Assembly (NCBI GenBank): GCA_009693045.1
Contig: SHXZ01000001.1
Coordinates: 186,001 to 250,000 of the forward strand
Direction: 5' to 3'
Origin: Dehalococcoidia bacterium
GTDB taxonomy: Bacteria; Chloroflexota; Dehalococcoidia; Lucifugimonadales; SHYT01
Length of the DNA stretch: 64,000 nucleotides
The position numbers and the translations under genes are program-made. Of this stretch, positions 1-7,983 are shown one piece after another; within the stretch, counting starts at the first letter, position 1; each line of letters begins with the position of its first letter. A model generated the notes under the pieces. It was not told where the DNA came from, ran no database searches, and saw nothing but the letters and a program-made list of their open reading frames with translations.

Positions 1-1
1 C

Positions 2-697
2 ACCGTGGAGCTGGTGGAGCGCGGCGACTACAAAGGCGACCTCTACATCCGTCCCCTCGCCTTCAAGAGCTCACAGCTCGTCGCCAACCTCAAGCTCCAC
101 GAGATTGACGATGACTTCGGCATTATCGCCGTCCCCTTCGGCGCCTACCTGGATAGCTCCGTCCTGCGCTGCGTCACCTCGTCATGGCGGCGCATGTCCG
201 AGACCATGATCCCGCCTCGAGTCAAGATCAGCGGCCTGTACGTCAACAGCATCCTGGCCAAGACTGACGCGGTGCTCGCCGGGTTTGACGAGGCCATTCT
301 TCTCAACGAAGAAGGCTTCGTCTCTGAAGGCTCCGGCGAGAACCTCTTCATCGTCAAGAACGGGGAGATCATCACACCCCCGCTCTACAACGGCATCCTC
401 CCCGGCATCACCCGCGACACCGCGATCGAGCTCGCCCGTCGCGAGTTGGGCCTCACGGTGACGGAGCGGTCCATCGGCCGCGCCGAGCTCTACCTCGCCG
501 ACGAGCTGTTCCTGACTGGCACCGCGGCCCACATCACCCCAGTCGGCGAGTTGGACGTTCGCAAAATCGGGAGCGGCGGCGTCGGCCCCGTTTCCAAGCA
601 GCTCCAGGACCTCTACTTCAACGTCATCCGAGGCAAGGTGCCCAAGTACCGGCACTGGTGCGTAACCGCCGTGCCCGCCGCGTTGGCGCCAAAGTAA
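2..697 (+). CDS. ilvE: Branched-chain-amino-acid aminotransferase, C-terminal part (5' end outside window)
   Basis: This PLP-dependent fold-type IV aminotransferase would interconvert branched-chain amino acids and their 2-oxo acids in the cytoplasm. The frame is open to the left window edge, so the N-terminus is missing; a GTG at position 5 is probably internal. The visible part has YIRPLAF near its start, the lysine region RVKISGLYVNS (the PLP-binding Lys is the K of this motif), LNEEGFVSEGSGENLF, and the phosphate-binding stretch GILPGITRDTAIELA followed by ELFLTGTAAHITPV. These are the usual landmarks of the IlvE group rather than of D-amino-acid aminotransferase or ADC lyase, although class IV substrate calls from sequence are never fully certain. 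It ends with TAA and runs without overlap into a small membrane protein gene. Confidence 0.9.
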   Translation, partial: TVELVERGDYKGDLYIRPLAFKSSQLVANLKLHEIDDDFGIIAVPFGAYLDSSVLRCVTSSWRRMSETMIPPRVKISGLYVNSILAKTDAVLAGFDEAILLNEEGFVSEGSGENLFIVKNGEIITPPLYNGILPGITRDTAIELARRELGLTVTERSIGRAELYLADELFLTGTAAHITPVGELDVRKIGSGGVGPVSKQLQDLYFNVIRGKVPKYRHWCVTAVPAALAPK

Positions 698-783
698 CCT
701 ATGGCTTGCCTCGCCTCGCTTCGGACGCCTGTGGCCGCCGGATGGCGCGGGCGTGCCTTGGGATGCTTCGCCGGAGGCCTGGC

Positions 784-1242
784 GTGGTGAGCGGAATTGG
801 CGAGGACTATTTCCTCCTCTGCTTCCTCAGCTCAATGGGCGTATTGCAGATCGCCGCAGCCTACGGGCGGCTCCACGGCCTTCTCCTGCTGCGGGCCCGC
901 GTCCCATCAGCGGCTCTTGGGCTGCTCCTCGTGCTGGCTGGCTTCTTCTGGTTCTTCCTGCCAGGCCCGCGCCTTGTGTCGGACACCGACGGCGGCCTTG
1001 ACGGCAACCAGCAATCGCTCTACTTTGCGCTGAGCGCGGGCGCGGCGCTCGCCGTAACCCTCTTGCTCTCCTCCCTCGTCAACCGCCGTCGTTTCAGCGG
1101 GCGGGGCGTCGGCTCCGGACTGGACGCCCTGCGCCAAGCGACCTACCTTCAGGCTGTGCGTGGGAGCTTGGCCGGACTGCTCGGCTCCCGGCCGCGCGCG
1201 AGGCGAGTGGACCGCACGGAGTCCAGTTCCCTGCCAAGCTAG
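784..1242 (+). CDS. Small membrane protein of unknown function
   Basis: I do not recognise this family. From the GTG at 784 the protein has about 152 residues with three hydrophobic stretches, roughly residues 10-28, 42-59 and 82-104. The third is followed by a basic NRRR patch, which suggests a cytoplasmic C-terminal tail rich in Arg and Ser. The start was chosen because GGAGG at 773-777 lies 6 bases upstream. The frame is open further upstream to 658, but that stretch overlaps the end of ilvE and reads as Arg-rich low-complexity sequence. A second GTG at 787 is equally possible. Nothing in the neighbours gives a role. Confidence 0.6.
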   Translation: MVSGIGEDYFLLCFLSSMGVLQIAAAYGRLHGLLLLRARVPSAALGLLLVLAGFFWFFLPGPRLVSDTDGGLDGNQQSLYFALSAGAALAVTLLLSSLVNRRRFSGRGVGSGLDALRQATYLQAVRGSLAGLLGSRPRARRVDRTESSSLPS

Positions 1243-1362
1243 CCCCGGCGTTCGTGTGTGGACTCCCCGGTCGCCTCGCGCTTTCTCCACACGGTTGCGA
1301 ATCGGACTCCCGAGGCTAATACCGATCCGCCACAAAGGAGCTACAAACTCTTAGGAGAGTTA

Positions 1363-1410
1363 TCCCCCTTCCCTTTAGAGAAGGGGCTAGGGGTTAGGTC
1401 GGTGGGGCGG
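1363..1410. repeat. Dispersed repeat family A copy
   Basis: A C-rich/G-rich hairpin (CCCTTCCCTTTAGAGAAGGGG) is followed by GCTAGGGGTTAGGTCGGTGG. The same layout, a hairpin then a G/A-rich tail ending in AGGT and GGCGGGG, recurs at about a dozen other places in this window. Confidence 0.8.
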
Positions 1411-1512
1411 AAGGGCCCGGCAAGCGCGTGACGCGATGCTTCAGTGCAATGTATTGCGTTGCCGAAGCGAACGGGTATGGCAAGACCGGCTACCACGCAA
1501 AAGGTGGAGAAG

Positions 1513-2106
1513 ATGGTCCACGCGCTAGAGAGGGCTGACATTGCGGTGGTGGCCTGGCTCAACGCCTGGGCCGGCCACAGCGCCTTCGTCTCTGCCCTAG
1601 TGCGGTTCATCGCCGGCGACTACATGGCGCCGGTGCTCCTCTCACTCATCGTGCTGGGCATGTGGGTCGCGCCGCGTGATTCAGCCCTCAGGTACCGGTA
1701 CCAGCGCGCCGCCATTACGGCGGTCGCGGGGATGGGCTTCGCCGCCCTGGTGGTCATCGTCATCAACGGCGAGATGTTCCGGCCGCGCCCGTTTGTGGAG
1801 CAGACGTTGACGTTGCTCTTCTACCGCCCGTCGGACTCCTCGTTCCCATTGCACGCCGCGGCGGTGGGCTTCGGCCTCGCGACCGGCGTCGCGCTCGCCG
1901 ACCGGCGCCTCGGCATCCTGGCGGCGGCGCTGGCGGCAGCGTGGGCAGTGGCGCGGGTCACGGCCGGCGTGGCGTACCCCACTGACGCCCTGGCTGGAGC
2001 AGCCATTGGCGTGGTTGTCACCCTCGCGTTCTACGTCGTCATGCTGGCCCTGGACCCGGTCCTGCGCTACGTGCTCGGGTGGGCTCGGCGCCTCTACCTG
2101 GCGTGA
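1513..2106 (+). CDS. PAP2-superfamily membrane protein (degenerate active site)
   Basis: This is an integral membrane protein of about 197 residues related to type 2 phosphatidic-acid phosphatases and undecaprenyl-diphosphate phosphatases. Motif-1-like FRPRPF is present near residue 80. Motif 2 reads SSFPLHAA, with the His kept but one residue fewer than the usual PSGH. Motif 3 reads ARVTAGVAYPTDALAG, where the catalytic His of the usual GVHYPSD is Ala. At least five hydrophobic segments are visible. The ATG at 1513 was chosen for the AAGG/GGAG sequence just upstream (1501-1509); ATG 1477 is the alternative. With the nucleophilic His missing, phosphatase activity is doubtful. The protein may be an inactive relative or may use another geometry. 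Confidence 0.7.
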   Translation: MVHALERADIAVVAWLNAWAGHSAFVSALVRFIAGDYMAPVLLSLIVLGMWVAPRDSALRYRYQRAAITAVAGMGFAALVVIVINGEMFRPRPFVEQTLTLLFYRPSDSSFPLHAAAVGFGLATGVALADRRLGILAAALAAAWAVARVTAGVAYPTDALAGAAIGVVVTLAFYVVMLALDPVLRYVLGWARRLYLA

Positions 2107-2114
2107 CCAAAAAC

Positions 2115-2148
2115 GTAGGGGGGCGATGCCATGCATCGCCCCCCCTAC
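2115..2148. repeat. Family B palindrome (GTAGGGG type)
   Basis: An inverted repeat begins GTAGGGGGGCGATG and ends CATCGCCCCCCCTAC, with a single-base bulge. It lies between the convergent PAP2 and thioredoxin-fold genes. It shares its GTAGGGGCG arms with the palindromes flanking the RAYT gene near 16 kb. It may also act as a bidirectional terminator, but it has no clear T-tract. Confidence 0.8.
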
Positions 2149-2174
2149 AAAAGGCTGCCTCGCGATCGTGACCC

Positions 2175-2762
2175 CTACTTGACGAACTTGCCGAGCATCT
2201 CCCGAATAGCTTCCACCGTCCACGTCTGGTAGATGGGGTAGCGGGGCGTCAACCGCTTGCGCGTCTCGGCGCGAATTTCCTCGTCCGGCTTGCCCTTCAG
2301 CTCTTCAGCCAACTTTTCCCGCAGTTCGGCCATGTCCTTGGTGGCGCGCTCAGGCCGCTCAATGAAGTGCCCAAGGTACTTCAGCTCCTTCGTGTAGAAC
2401 ACAAAGGTCGGGATGGACATGAACTGCCCCTCTTTCAGGAACTCGTTCATCATGTCCAGGTGCTGGTCGCGCGGGAACACCTTCAGCTCCATGCCGGACG
2501 CCTCCGCGATGCGCGCGATCACCGGCATCCCGCGGTAAACGTCCGGGCACCAGTCCTCGCCCAGCACCAGCACCTTGGCCGGGCCGCCATCCTGTCGCAC
2601 GCCGCGCCGGAAGAACTCCACGTCCATCGGCGTCAGTTGCGCGGATTGGTAATACGCCTCAAACTGATCCTTGTTCACCTTGATGGTCTTGGAGTAGTCC
2701 TGGTAGCTCAGCCCCTGGGCATACCGTTGCGGGGTCACCACGCTGGTCTTCTGGGTTGTCAC
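2175..2762 (-). CDS. Thioredoxin-fold protein with a single active-site Cys
   Basis: About 195 residues in the cytoplasm. The thioredoxin-like core contains LVLGEDWCPDVYRGMPV, where the first Cys of the usual WCxxC motif is present and the second is Val. The cis-Pro region is SIPTFVFYT. Related thioredoxin-family proteins usually keep both Cys, so this one would work monothiol or not as a reductase. The start is the GTG at 2762, preceded by GGAGGGCGAGAG; an earlier in-frame ATG at 2840 gives an unlikely leader. It lies downstream of, and in the same direction as, the UGA-containing glutaredoxin-like gene (86 bases apart), which suggests a shared transcript and a joint redox role. Confidence 0.75.
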   Translation of the reverse strand: MTTQKTSVVTPQRYAQGLSYQDYSKTIKVNKDQFEAYYQSAQLTPMDVEFFRRGVRQDGGPAKVLVLGEDWCPDVYRGMPVIARIAEASGMELKVFPRDQHLDMMNEFLKEGQFMSIPTFVFYTKELKYLGHFIERPERATKDMAELREKLAEELKGKPDEEIRAETRKRLTPRYPIYQTWTVEAIREMLGKFVK

Positions 2763-2848
2763 CTCTCGCCCTCCCTCTTGTGCGATGTATTGGCCTCGCT
2801 TATGCGCTGTTTGCCCCTGCGAGCGACACGGCCCGCTCACGCAATGTA

Positions 2849-3058
2849 TCAGCCGTGCTCGCCCTCAAAGCCCTGTTCAACCCGCCCGTCCGGGTATACC
2901 ACGATAGGGACGGCGTCGCCGTACTTCTGAGCCTCGTCTAGGTAGTCCTGATTGTCGTCTACCTGCCGCTCTTCAAACGCAATGCCCTGGCTCGCCCAAA
3001 CCTGGCGAAGCTTCTCGCACGTCGGTCAGGTGGCCAGCGTATAGACGATTGGCTTCAT
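2849..3058 (-). CDS. Glutaredoxin-like protein, candidate selenoprotein (UGA at codon 11)
   Basis: From ATG 3058 the reading frame is MKPIVYTLAT-UGA-PTC, then continues open for 58 codons to a TGA stop at 2849-2851. The product is 69 residues if UGA (3026-3028) is read as selenocysteine. The motif then becomes U-P-T-C, matching the C-P-T-C of small glutaredoxin/NrdH-type proteins. The downstream sequence (EERQVDDNQDYLDEA, then the cis-Pro region DAVPIVV) has the right fold order, ending in the GFE-type tail common in this family. A 6-bp hairpin with a 7-base loop starts 16 bases after the UGA (2991-3009). Cys-to-Sec substitution in glutaredoxin-like proteins is known from other bacteria. The alternative is a nonsense mutation, made less likely by its exact position at the catalytic residue and by the intact frame after it. 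Confidence 0.75.
2991..3009 (-). promoter_or_regulatory. Candidate bacterial SECIS hairpin in the glutaredoxin-like gene
   Basis: On the minus strand TTCGCC pairs with GGCGAG (one wobble) around a 7-base loop AGGTTTG. The loop begins 23 bases after the UGA and has G at its second position. This fits the general description of bacterial SECIS elements: a short stem and a small loop with an early G, roughly 16-37 bases after the UGA. The structure was judged by eye. Confidence 0.5.
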
Positions 3059-3395
3059 AGAAGACCCCACGGACTCTCTCTAGTTGGGCCTATCATAGCG
3101 GAATTGAGGTCTATCTGTCATCACTTCCGTACTTTCGCGCGGCAACCACCTCATCATCGGTTACCGAGAATCCGGATGCCAGTTCTAGAAGCGAACCTCT
3201 AGGCGCTCTGTGATATTGGTGGAAAGATGAACGCACAGCCAGGTCGAAGAGGGCGCTCCTCAGGCCGGGGTTTTCCTGGGGCCTCTGGACCCATAAGGGG
3301 ATCGTGGCTCACGCCCAGCGTGGTCGTCGCTGGCTGCCAGAGAGCTATTGTAGCAACGCGGCGCTGAGAAGACTTGGCATGATAGCGGTGAAACC
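3059..3395. other. Intergenic region, no gene seen
   Basis: This lies between the divergent glutaredoxin-like and matrixin-like genes. No convincing reading frame, RNA gene or strong repeat is visible. It should hold the promoters for both directions, but no clear -35/-10 pair stands out. Confidence 0.5.
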
Positions 3396-4160
3396 GTGAG
3401 AAGGATGCGGCTAGTGCGGCTGATTGGGGCCTCGGTTCTGGTCATAGCTGCGATTGCAGCGATGGCGCTGGTAGCAGGCCGCGGGGCCGACGGTGGCGAT
3501 GACGATGAGATCGACAACCCCAAGCCCGTCCACGGGCGGGATGTGGGAGACGGCACGAAGTTGTGGGTCTTCGTGAGTCCCCATCGTGCCGACGTCGGCT
3601 CGTCCGTGCCCAACCAGTGCGTTGACGGGGACCAGCTTGGAACCCTCCCCCAGTTCGCTAAACCCAGGGCGAGCAGCCTGACCCTCTCCATAAACCGTAC
3701 CAACATCCCCTCATACCTTAACAAGGACGCTGTTACCGGAGCCGTCAAAGCCGCCTGTGGCGCTTGGGACGCTGTAAACACGGCAAGAGCCTACTTCATC
3801 GTGAACAACACCGGCGGCAAGTCAGGACCGCTAGCCGACGGCGTCAGCTCCGTGGGCTGGAGAAAAATGACCTCCGGTACCCTTGCCGCAACCTGGGTGT
3901 GGATGGACAGTAGTGGCAACGTGGCCAAAGCGGACATCTTTTACAATACGCTGTACAGTTGGGCCTTGTTCGCCGCGTGCGACGCCGCCTCCAAGCCCAT
4001 AGACATTCAAGGAGTAGGCACCCACGAGGTCGGGCATGCCATCAGCAAGGACCACCTCTCCGACACCTACCAACATGCCACGATGTACCCCAGCGCCTGG
4101 CCTGGCGAGATCAAGAAGCGCACGCTTACCACTGGTGAGGTGAGTTCAAACGTCTCGTAA
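3396..4160 (+). CDS. Secreted matrixin-like zinc metalloprotease
   Basis: A protein of 254 residues. The N-terminus is a typical export signal: basic MRRMRLVRLIG, then a hydrophobic Ala/Val/Leu core, then an acidic linker near residues 30-40. The C-terminal part carries GVGTHEVGHAISKDHLSD, a full HExxHxxxxxH zinc site with a Gly at the right place, followed by TMYPSAWP, whose Met fits the Met-turn of metzincins. This places it with M10-type (matrixin-like) peptidases that act outside the membrane. The start is GTG 3396; ATG 3405 is possible and would shorten the signal by three residues. The next gene, a lipoprotein, follows after 4 bases, so the two are probably co-transcribed. The substrate is unknown. 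Confidence 0.8.
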   Translation: MRRMRLVRLIGASVLVIAAIAAMALVAGRGADGGDDDEIDNPKPVHGRDVGDGTKLWVFVSPHRADVGSSVPNQCVDGDQLGTLPQFAKPRASSLTLSINRTNIPSYLNKDAVTGAVKAACGAWDAVNTARAYFIVNNTGGKSGPLADGVSSVGWRKMTSGTLAATWVWMDSSGNVAKADIFYNTLYSWALFAACDAASKPIDIQGVGTHEVGHAISKDHLSDTYQHATMYPSAWPGEIKKRTLTTGEVSSNVS

Positions 4161-4164
4161 ACGC

Positions 4165-4626
4165 TTGAGCGCCACCGTTCATAGCGGAAGTAATGAGCAA
4201 AACAGAGACCACGGGAGGAACGTAGCCTGCTGGGGCCTCCTGCTTTTCCTCGTAGCACTGTTCATGGGTACCTCATGCGAAGGGCGTGGCACCTCCAGCC
4301 AGCAGGCAGGCAACGGAGATGGGGCCAAAGACCCACCTGCGCTCTACCAGTTGGTGCTTGAATGGGCTGTCCTCAACAAGCCCCTCCCAAGTCAGACCGC
4401 GGACCTGCCTTTTCCGAACCGGAACCTGCTCCAGGACCGGCAAACGGTCCGCCTATCGCAAAGCGGTCTTCCACGGGGCGTCACCCTCTCTTTGCCTGAC
4501 AGGGACGTGCAGGTCCTATCCGAGGATGAACTGCAAAAGCAGGCCGAGCGGTCCGGCCGGTTCCCGGCCCGCCGGTTTGGCGAGCTTGTCGTCTCGGGGG
4601 ACGAGGTTGAACTGGAGCTGGCCTGA
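4165..4626 (+). CDS. Predicted lipoprotein of unknown function
   Basis: 153 residues from a TTG start at 4165. A hydrophobic segment (GLLLFLVALFMGTSC) ends in a Cys that fits a lipobox, so the mature protein is probably lipid-anchored on the outer face of the membrane. The N-terminal part before the hydrophobic segment is long (about 20 residues), so the true start may be further in. The mature part is small, polar and without a recognised domain. It lies 4 bases after the metalloprotease gene in the same direction. A role as partner, inhibitor or substrate of the protease is conceivable but not shown by the sequence. Confidence 0.55.
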   Translation: MSATVHSGSNEQNRDHGRNVACWGLLLFLVALFMGTSCEGRGTSSQQAGNGDGAKDPPALYQLVLEWAVLNKPLPSQTADLPFPNRNLLQDRQTVRLSQSGLPRGVTLSLPDRDVQVLSEDELQKQAERSGRFPARRFGELVVSGDEVELELA

Positions 4627-4808
4627 TTTGCGCCAAAAATGTCGCGGGAGCTCCCACTGAGCGGCGTTGGAGTAACCCTCCGATTCCGCTGGCAAGATGG
4701 CGCGTGGCGTGTGCAGGGACTCAAATGCCTGCGGATCTCTTGAGTTCGTCCCTTGTCCCCTTCCTGTGTGCGTTCTATACTGGTACGCGTCCAGGGTGGA
4801 GGGAGCCC

Positions 4809-5843
4809 ATGCGCATCGCCATTATCAACGTCACCGGCTACGCAGGCGTGGAGCTGGCCCGCATCCTCGCGCGCCACCCGCACGCCGAGATCGTCTCCGT
4901 CACCGGCCGGAGTGAGGCGGGCAAGAAGCTCAACGAAGTTTTCCCCCACCTGTGGGACCTTGACATAAAGATTGAGCCCGAGGTCACCAAGAGCGTGGAC
5001 CTCGTCTTCTCAGCCCTGCCCCACAAGGCCAGCGCCGAAGCCTGCGCCCCGTTCCTCAAGCAAGGCGTCAAGGTCATTGACATCAGCGCCGACTTCCGCC
5101 TCAAGAACGTCGCCGAGTTTGAGGAGTGGTACGGCGTCAAGCACCCGTGCCCTCAATATCTTGAACAAGCCGTGTACGGCCTCACCGAGCTGTACCGCAA
5201 GGACATCGCCACCTGCCAGCTCGTCGCCAACCCGGGCTGCTACCCCACCAGCGCCATCCTCGCCCTCGCGCCCGCCGTTAAGGAGGGCATCGTCCATTCC
5301 GACTTCATCGTTGACAGCAAGTCGGGCGTATCCGGCGCGGGCCGCGGCCTGGGCCTCGGGGCGCACTTCTCCGAGGTCAACGAGAGCGTCTCCGCCTACG
5401 GCCTGGACGGCCATCGCCACCTGCCGGAGATCACTCAGGAGCTCCGCGCCGCCGACCCGTCCCAGGAGCCGCGCGTGACTTTCCTGCCCCACCTCATCCC
5501 CATGACGCGCGGCATCCTCAGCTCCTGCTACGCCACGCTCAAAGACGGCGCGGTGCCGGAGGGCCCCAGGGGCAACCAGTTCCTGCGCGAGATGTACCTG
5601 GACCACTACGCCAAGGAGCCGTTCCTGAAAGTCGCCAAGTCGCCGCCCGCCACCAAGCACACCCTGGGCAGCAATGACTGCATCGTCTATCCCGCGGTTG
5701 ACCAGCGCACCAACCGGCTCATCGTCGTGAGCTGCCTGGACAACCTGGTCAAGGGCGCGGCGGGCCAGGCCATTCACAACATGAACCTCATGTTCGGCCT
5801 GCCGGAGACCGAGGGCCTGCAGCAGCTCGCGCTCTACCCGTAG
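4809..5843 (+). CDS. argC: N-acetyl-gamma-glutamyl-phosphate reductase
   Basis: 344 residues. This enzyme reduces N-acetyl-glutamyl phosphate to the semialdehyde with NADPH in arginine biosynthesis. The N-terminal Rossmann segment reads IAIINVTGYAGVELARIL, with Asn-Val where most homologues have Gly-Ala. The catalytic Cys is in LVANPGCYPTSA, and the C-terminal domain has SGVSGAGRGL and HLIPMTRGIL, all ArgC landmarks. ATG 4809 is preceded by GGTGGAGGGAG; the frame is open upstream to 4704, but that part looks non-coding. No other arg genes are adjacent, so it stands alone here. Confidence 0.92.
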   Translation: MRIAIINVTGYAGVELARILARHPHAEIVSVTGRSEAGKKLNEVFPHLWDLDIKIEPEVTKSVDLVFSALPHKASAEACAPFLKQGVKVIDISADFRLKNVAEFEEWYGVKHPCPQYLEQAVYGLTELYRKDIATCQLVANPGCYPTSAILALAPAVKEGIVHSDFIVDSKSGVSGAGRGLGLGAHFSEVNESVSAYGLDGHRHLPEITQELRAADPSQEPRVTFLPHLIPMTRGILSSCYATLKDGAVPEGPRGNQFLREMYLDHYAKEPFLKVAKSPPATKHTLGSNDCIVYPAVDQRTNRLIVVSCLDNLVKGAAGQAIHNMNLMFGLPETEGLQQLALYP

Positions 5844-5860
5844 CGACTATGCGGAGGACC

Positions 5861-5892
5861 ACGTAGGGGCGACTGGCCAGTCGCCCCTACGT
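5861..5892. repeat. Family B palindrome, perfect 32-bp
   Basis: ACGTAGGGGCGACTGG is followed directly by its exact reverse complement, just downstream of argC. The arms match the palindromes that flank the RAYT gene. It could fold into a 14- to 16-bp hairpin in RNA and help end argC transcription. Confidence 0.85.
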
Positions 5893-6002
5893 TTTGCCCG
5901 CCCGTGGTAGTCTATACAGAGCACCAGCGAAAGCGCTGCCGTGCATTGCCGTACCTTTTCCAGGGATGCCACGCGGTAAACCCTGGGGAGTGTGATCGCC
6001 GC

Positions 6003-6080
6003 GCCCCCATCGTCTAGCTGGCCTAGGACGCCACCCTTTCAAGGTGGAGACCAGGGGTTCGAATCCCCTTGGGGGCACCA
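6003..6080 (+). tRNA. tRNA-Glu (anticodon TTC)
   Basis: The acceptor stem GCCCCCA (6003-6009) pairs with TGGGGGC (6070-6076). The anticodon arm is CCACC-CTTTCAA-GGTGG with anticodon TTC, and the T arm is GGGGTTCGAATCCCC. The CCA tail is encoded (6078-6080). A foreign-looking ATPase/PIN module starts about 60 bases downstream, so this tRNA may be an integration site; no repeated copy of its 3' end was found in the following 2 kb. Confidence 0.95.
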
Positions 6081-6142
6081 CCTAGCTGCTGCGCTAAGCA
6101 CCACCGAGCGAGGCGGCAGTGGTTGTTAGGACTCCGCCTAAC

Positions 6143-7447
6143 ATGGCCGGTTTATGGCTTCCGCGAGCCGAGATCACCGGCATCGCGGTACAGGGCTATA
6201 AATCGCTGGTAAATGAATGCCACATTGAAGTTCGGCCTTTGACGCTGCTGGCCGGAGCCAACAGTAGCGGCAAGTCAAGCATGATGCGCCCCTGCTTCTG
6301 CTCAAACAGACTCTGGAATCTTCTTACGACCCTGGCCCTCTTTTGCTTAGTGGGCCTCATATCAGTTTCTCCTCTGTTGACCAGTTCCTTTCACGAGGGA
6401 ACGAGTCCGTTCCCCCCAAGAGCTTCGCGATCAAGTTAGACAGCCTGGGTGAAAGGTCGCTCGAGTTGCGCTTTGAGCGGCTCCCAAAGGGTGGTGTGAA
6501 AGTCGCTGAAATGAATTACCGCCTCGAAGAAACGTCAGTCACGCTGCGCCCCAGTATGAAGGGCGAGAAATAGTAAAAGAACTGGCTCCTCTAGTCCGCA
6601 ACCCCTCTCTCTCACACCAGCTGCAAGAAGGCGGCAATTTTTGGATTGTCCAAGACAGGTGTTTTTTGTCGGTTGAGGCGCATGCTGGAAGTTGGCGCTA
6701 TTCACTTGCCTTCGGCTGGGCATTTGAAGACATGATTCGCAGCGTAATCCATGTGCCAGCGCTTCGTGGCAACCCGGAGCGTGCCTATCCGATTACCGCG
6801 GTTGGCCCTCGATTTTCTGGGACGTTTGAACATTACGCCGCCAGCATCGTGAACCAATGGCAAGAAAGCAAGGACGAGTGTGTTACCACACTAAGCGACA
6901 ATTTACGGAGATTGGGTTTGACGTGGAAAGTGACGGCCAGCGCAGTTGACGATGCCCAGGTTGAACTGCATGTTGCACGGCTGTCACAACCCAGGAGAGG
7001 GGGGGCACCAAGGACATGGTTAGCATCGCTGACGTGGGCTTCGGCGTCTCCCAGGTGCTCCCTGTGCTCGTTTCCCTTATCGTGGCAAGGCCAGGACAGC
7101 TTGTGTACATTGAACAGCCGGAGTTACACCTACGCCCACGAGCACAAGTCGCCTTGGCACAGATCCTGGCAGACGCCGCGAAGCCTGGTGTCCGCGTGGT
7201 GGCGGAGACCCACAGTGACCACCTACTGCTCGGCATCCAATCACTTGTTGCCGAAGGGGAGCTTTCCCCCGATCTCGTCAAGCTGCACTGGTTTGGGCGC
7301 GGCCCCGACGGGGCGACTAAGGTCACAAGCGCCGACCTGGACGAGAGGGGTGCGTATGGCGAGTGGCCGGAGGATTTCGGAACCACTGCACTAGCAGAGC
7401 AATCGCGTTACCTGGACGCAGTCCAGCCGAAGCGCAAAACAGGATGA
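6143..7447 (+). pseudogene. AAA (ABC-like, DUF3696/AAA_21-type) ATPase, broken by three frameshifts
   Basis: Pieces in three frames make one protein of about 430 residues. The first has GYKSL and the Walker A LLAGANSSGKSS. After a shift near 6285-6292 the frame continues PLLLLKQTLESSYDPGPLLL and on to about 6560. A second shift near 6560-6573 leads into VKELAPLVRNPSLS. A third, at the run of seven G near 7000, leads to DVGFGVSQVLPVLVSL, the Walker B region YIEQPELHLRPRAQ and the switch region VVAETHSDHLL. This matches overcoming-lysogenization/SMC-like ATPases that often pair with nucleases in defence systems. It is either a decayed gene or carries sequencing indels; the third break is at a homopolymer. 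The next gene, a PIN-like protein, starts right after it. Confidence 0.8.
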
Positions 7448-7448
7448 T

Positions 7449-7982
7449 ATGCGCCAGCGCGACGCCAAACGATTAGTGATTGACACCGATGTGGTAAGCG
7501 CTGCGAGTAGTACCGGATCAGAACGAGCCGGTGCTTGTAGAACATTCCTTGACACGATGTACAGTACTTTCCACCGTGTGGTTCTGACCGAGAAATGGAT
7601 AGACGAGTGGAAAGACTATAGATCAAGATACTCATCCTTGTGGCTAACAAAAATGTACGGGAAACGACGAGTTGATAACGATATCGCCTTGCCGCCCTCA
7701 CAAACGCTTGAGGAGCGAGTCTGCGCTGTAATTCCAACACTAGCTGCTCAGAGGGCTGCCCAAAAAGATCTGAACCTCATTCAAGCCGCGTTGGCTACAG
7801 ACCGAAGAGTAGTTTCGTTAGATCAAGAGGCTCGTTTAGCATTCGCGACTGCTGGGAAAGTCATTGCTGAAATCGGTGCTACGATATGGGTTAACCCTGA
7901 GATGGAGTCGGAAACGCCAGTCCAGTGGCTTCGCAGTGGCGCGCCAAACGAAACTGCCAGGCAGCTAGCGTCCCTTCACTGA
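7449..7982 (+). CDS. PIN-like domain protein, possible nuclease partner of the ATPase
   Basis: 177 residues. LVIDTDVVSAAS near the N-terminus gives the first acidic residues of a PIN fold, TEKWIDEW supplies a middle Glu, and ALATDRRVVSLDQEA near residue 120 matches the typical end of PIN domains with its final Asp residues. PIN proteins are usually metal-dependent RNases. It begins 2 bases after the ATPase reading frame ends, so the two are transcriptionally linked. Base composition is clearly lower in G+C than the flanking housekeeping genes, suggesting transfer. It could be the effector of a two-gene ATPase-nuclease defence module. No classical antitoxin gene is visible beside it. Confidence 0.6.
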   Translation: MRQRDAKRLVIDTDVVSAASSTGSERAGACRTFLDTMYSTFHRVVLTEKWIDEWKDYRSRYSSLWLTKMYGKRRVDNDIALPPSQTLEERVCAVIPTLAAQRAAQKDLNLIQAALATDRRVVSLDQEARLAFATAGKVIAEIGATIWVNPEMESETPVQWLRSGAPNETARQLASLH

Positions 7983-7983
7983 C

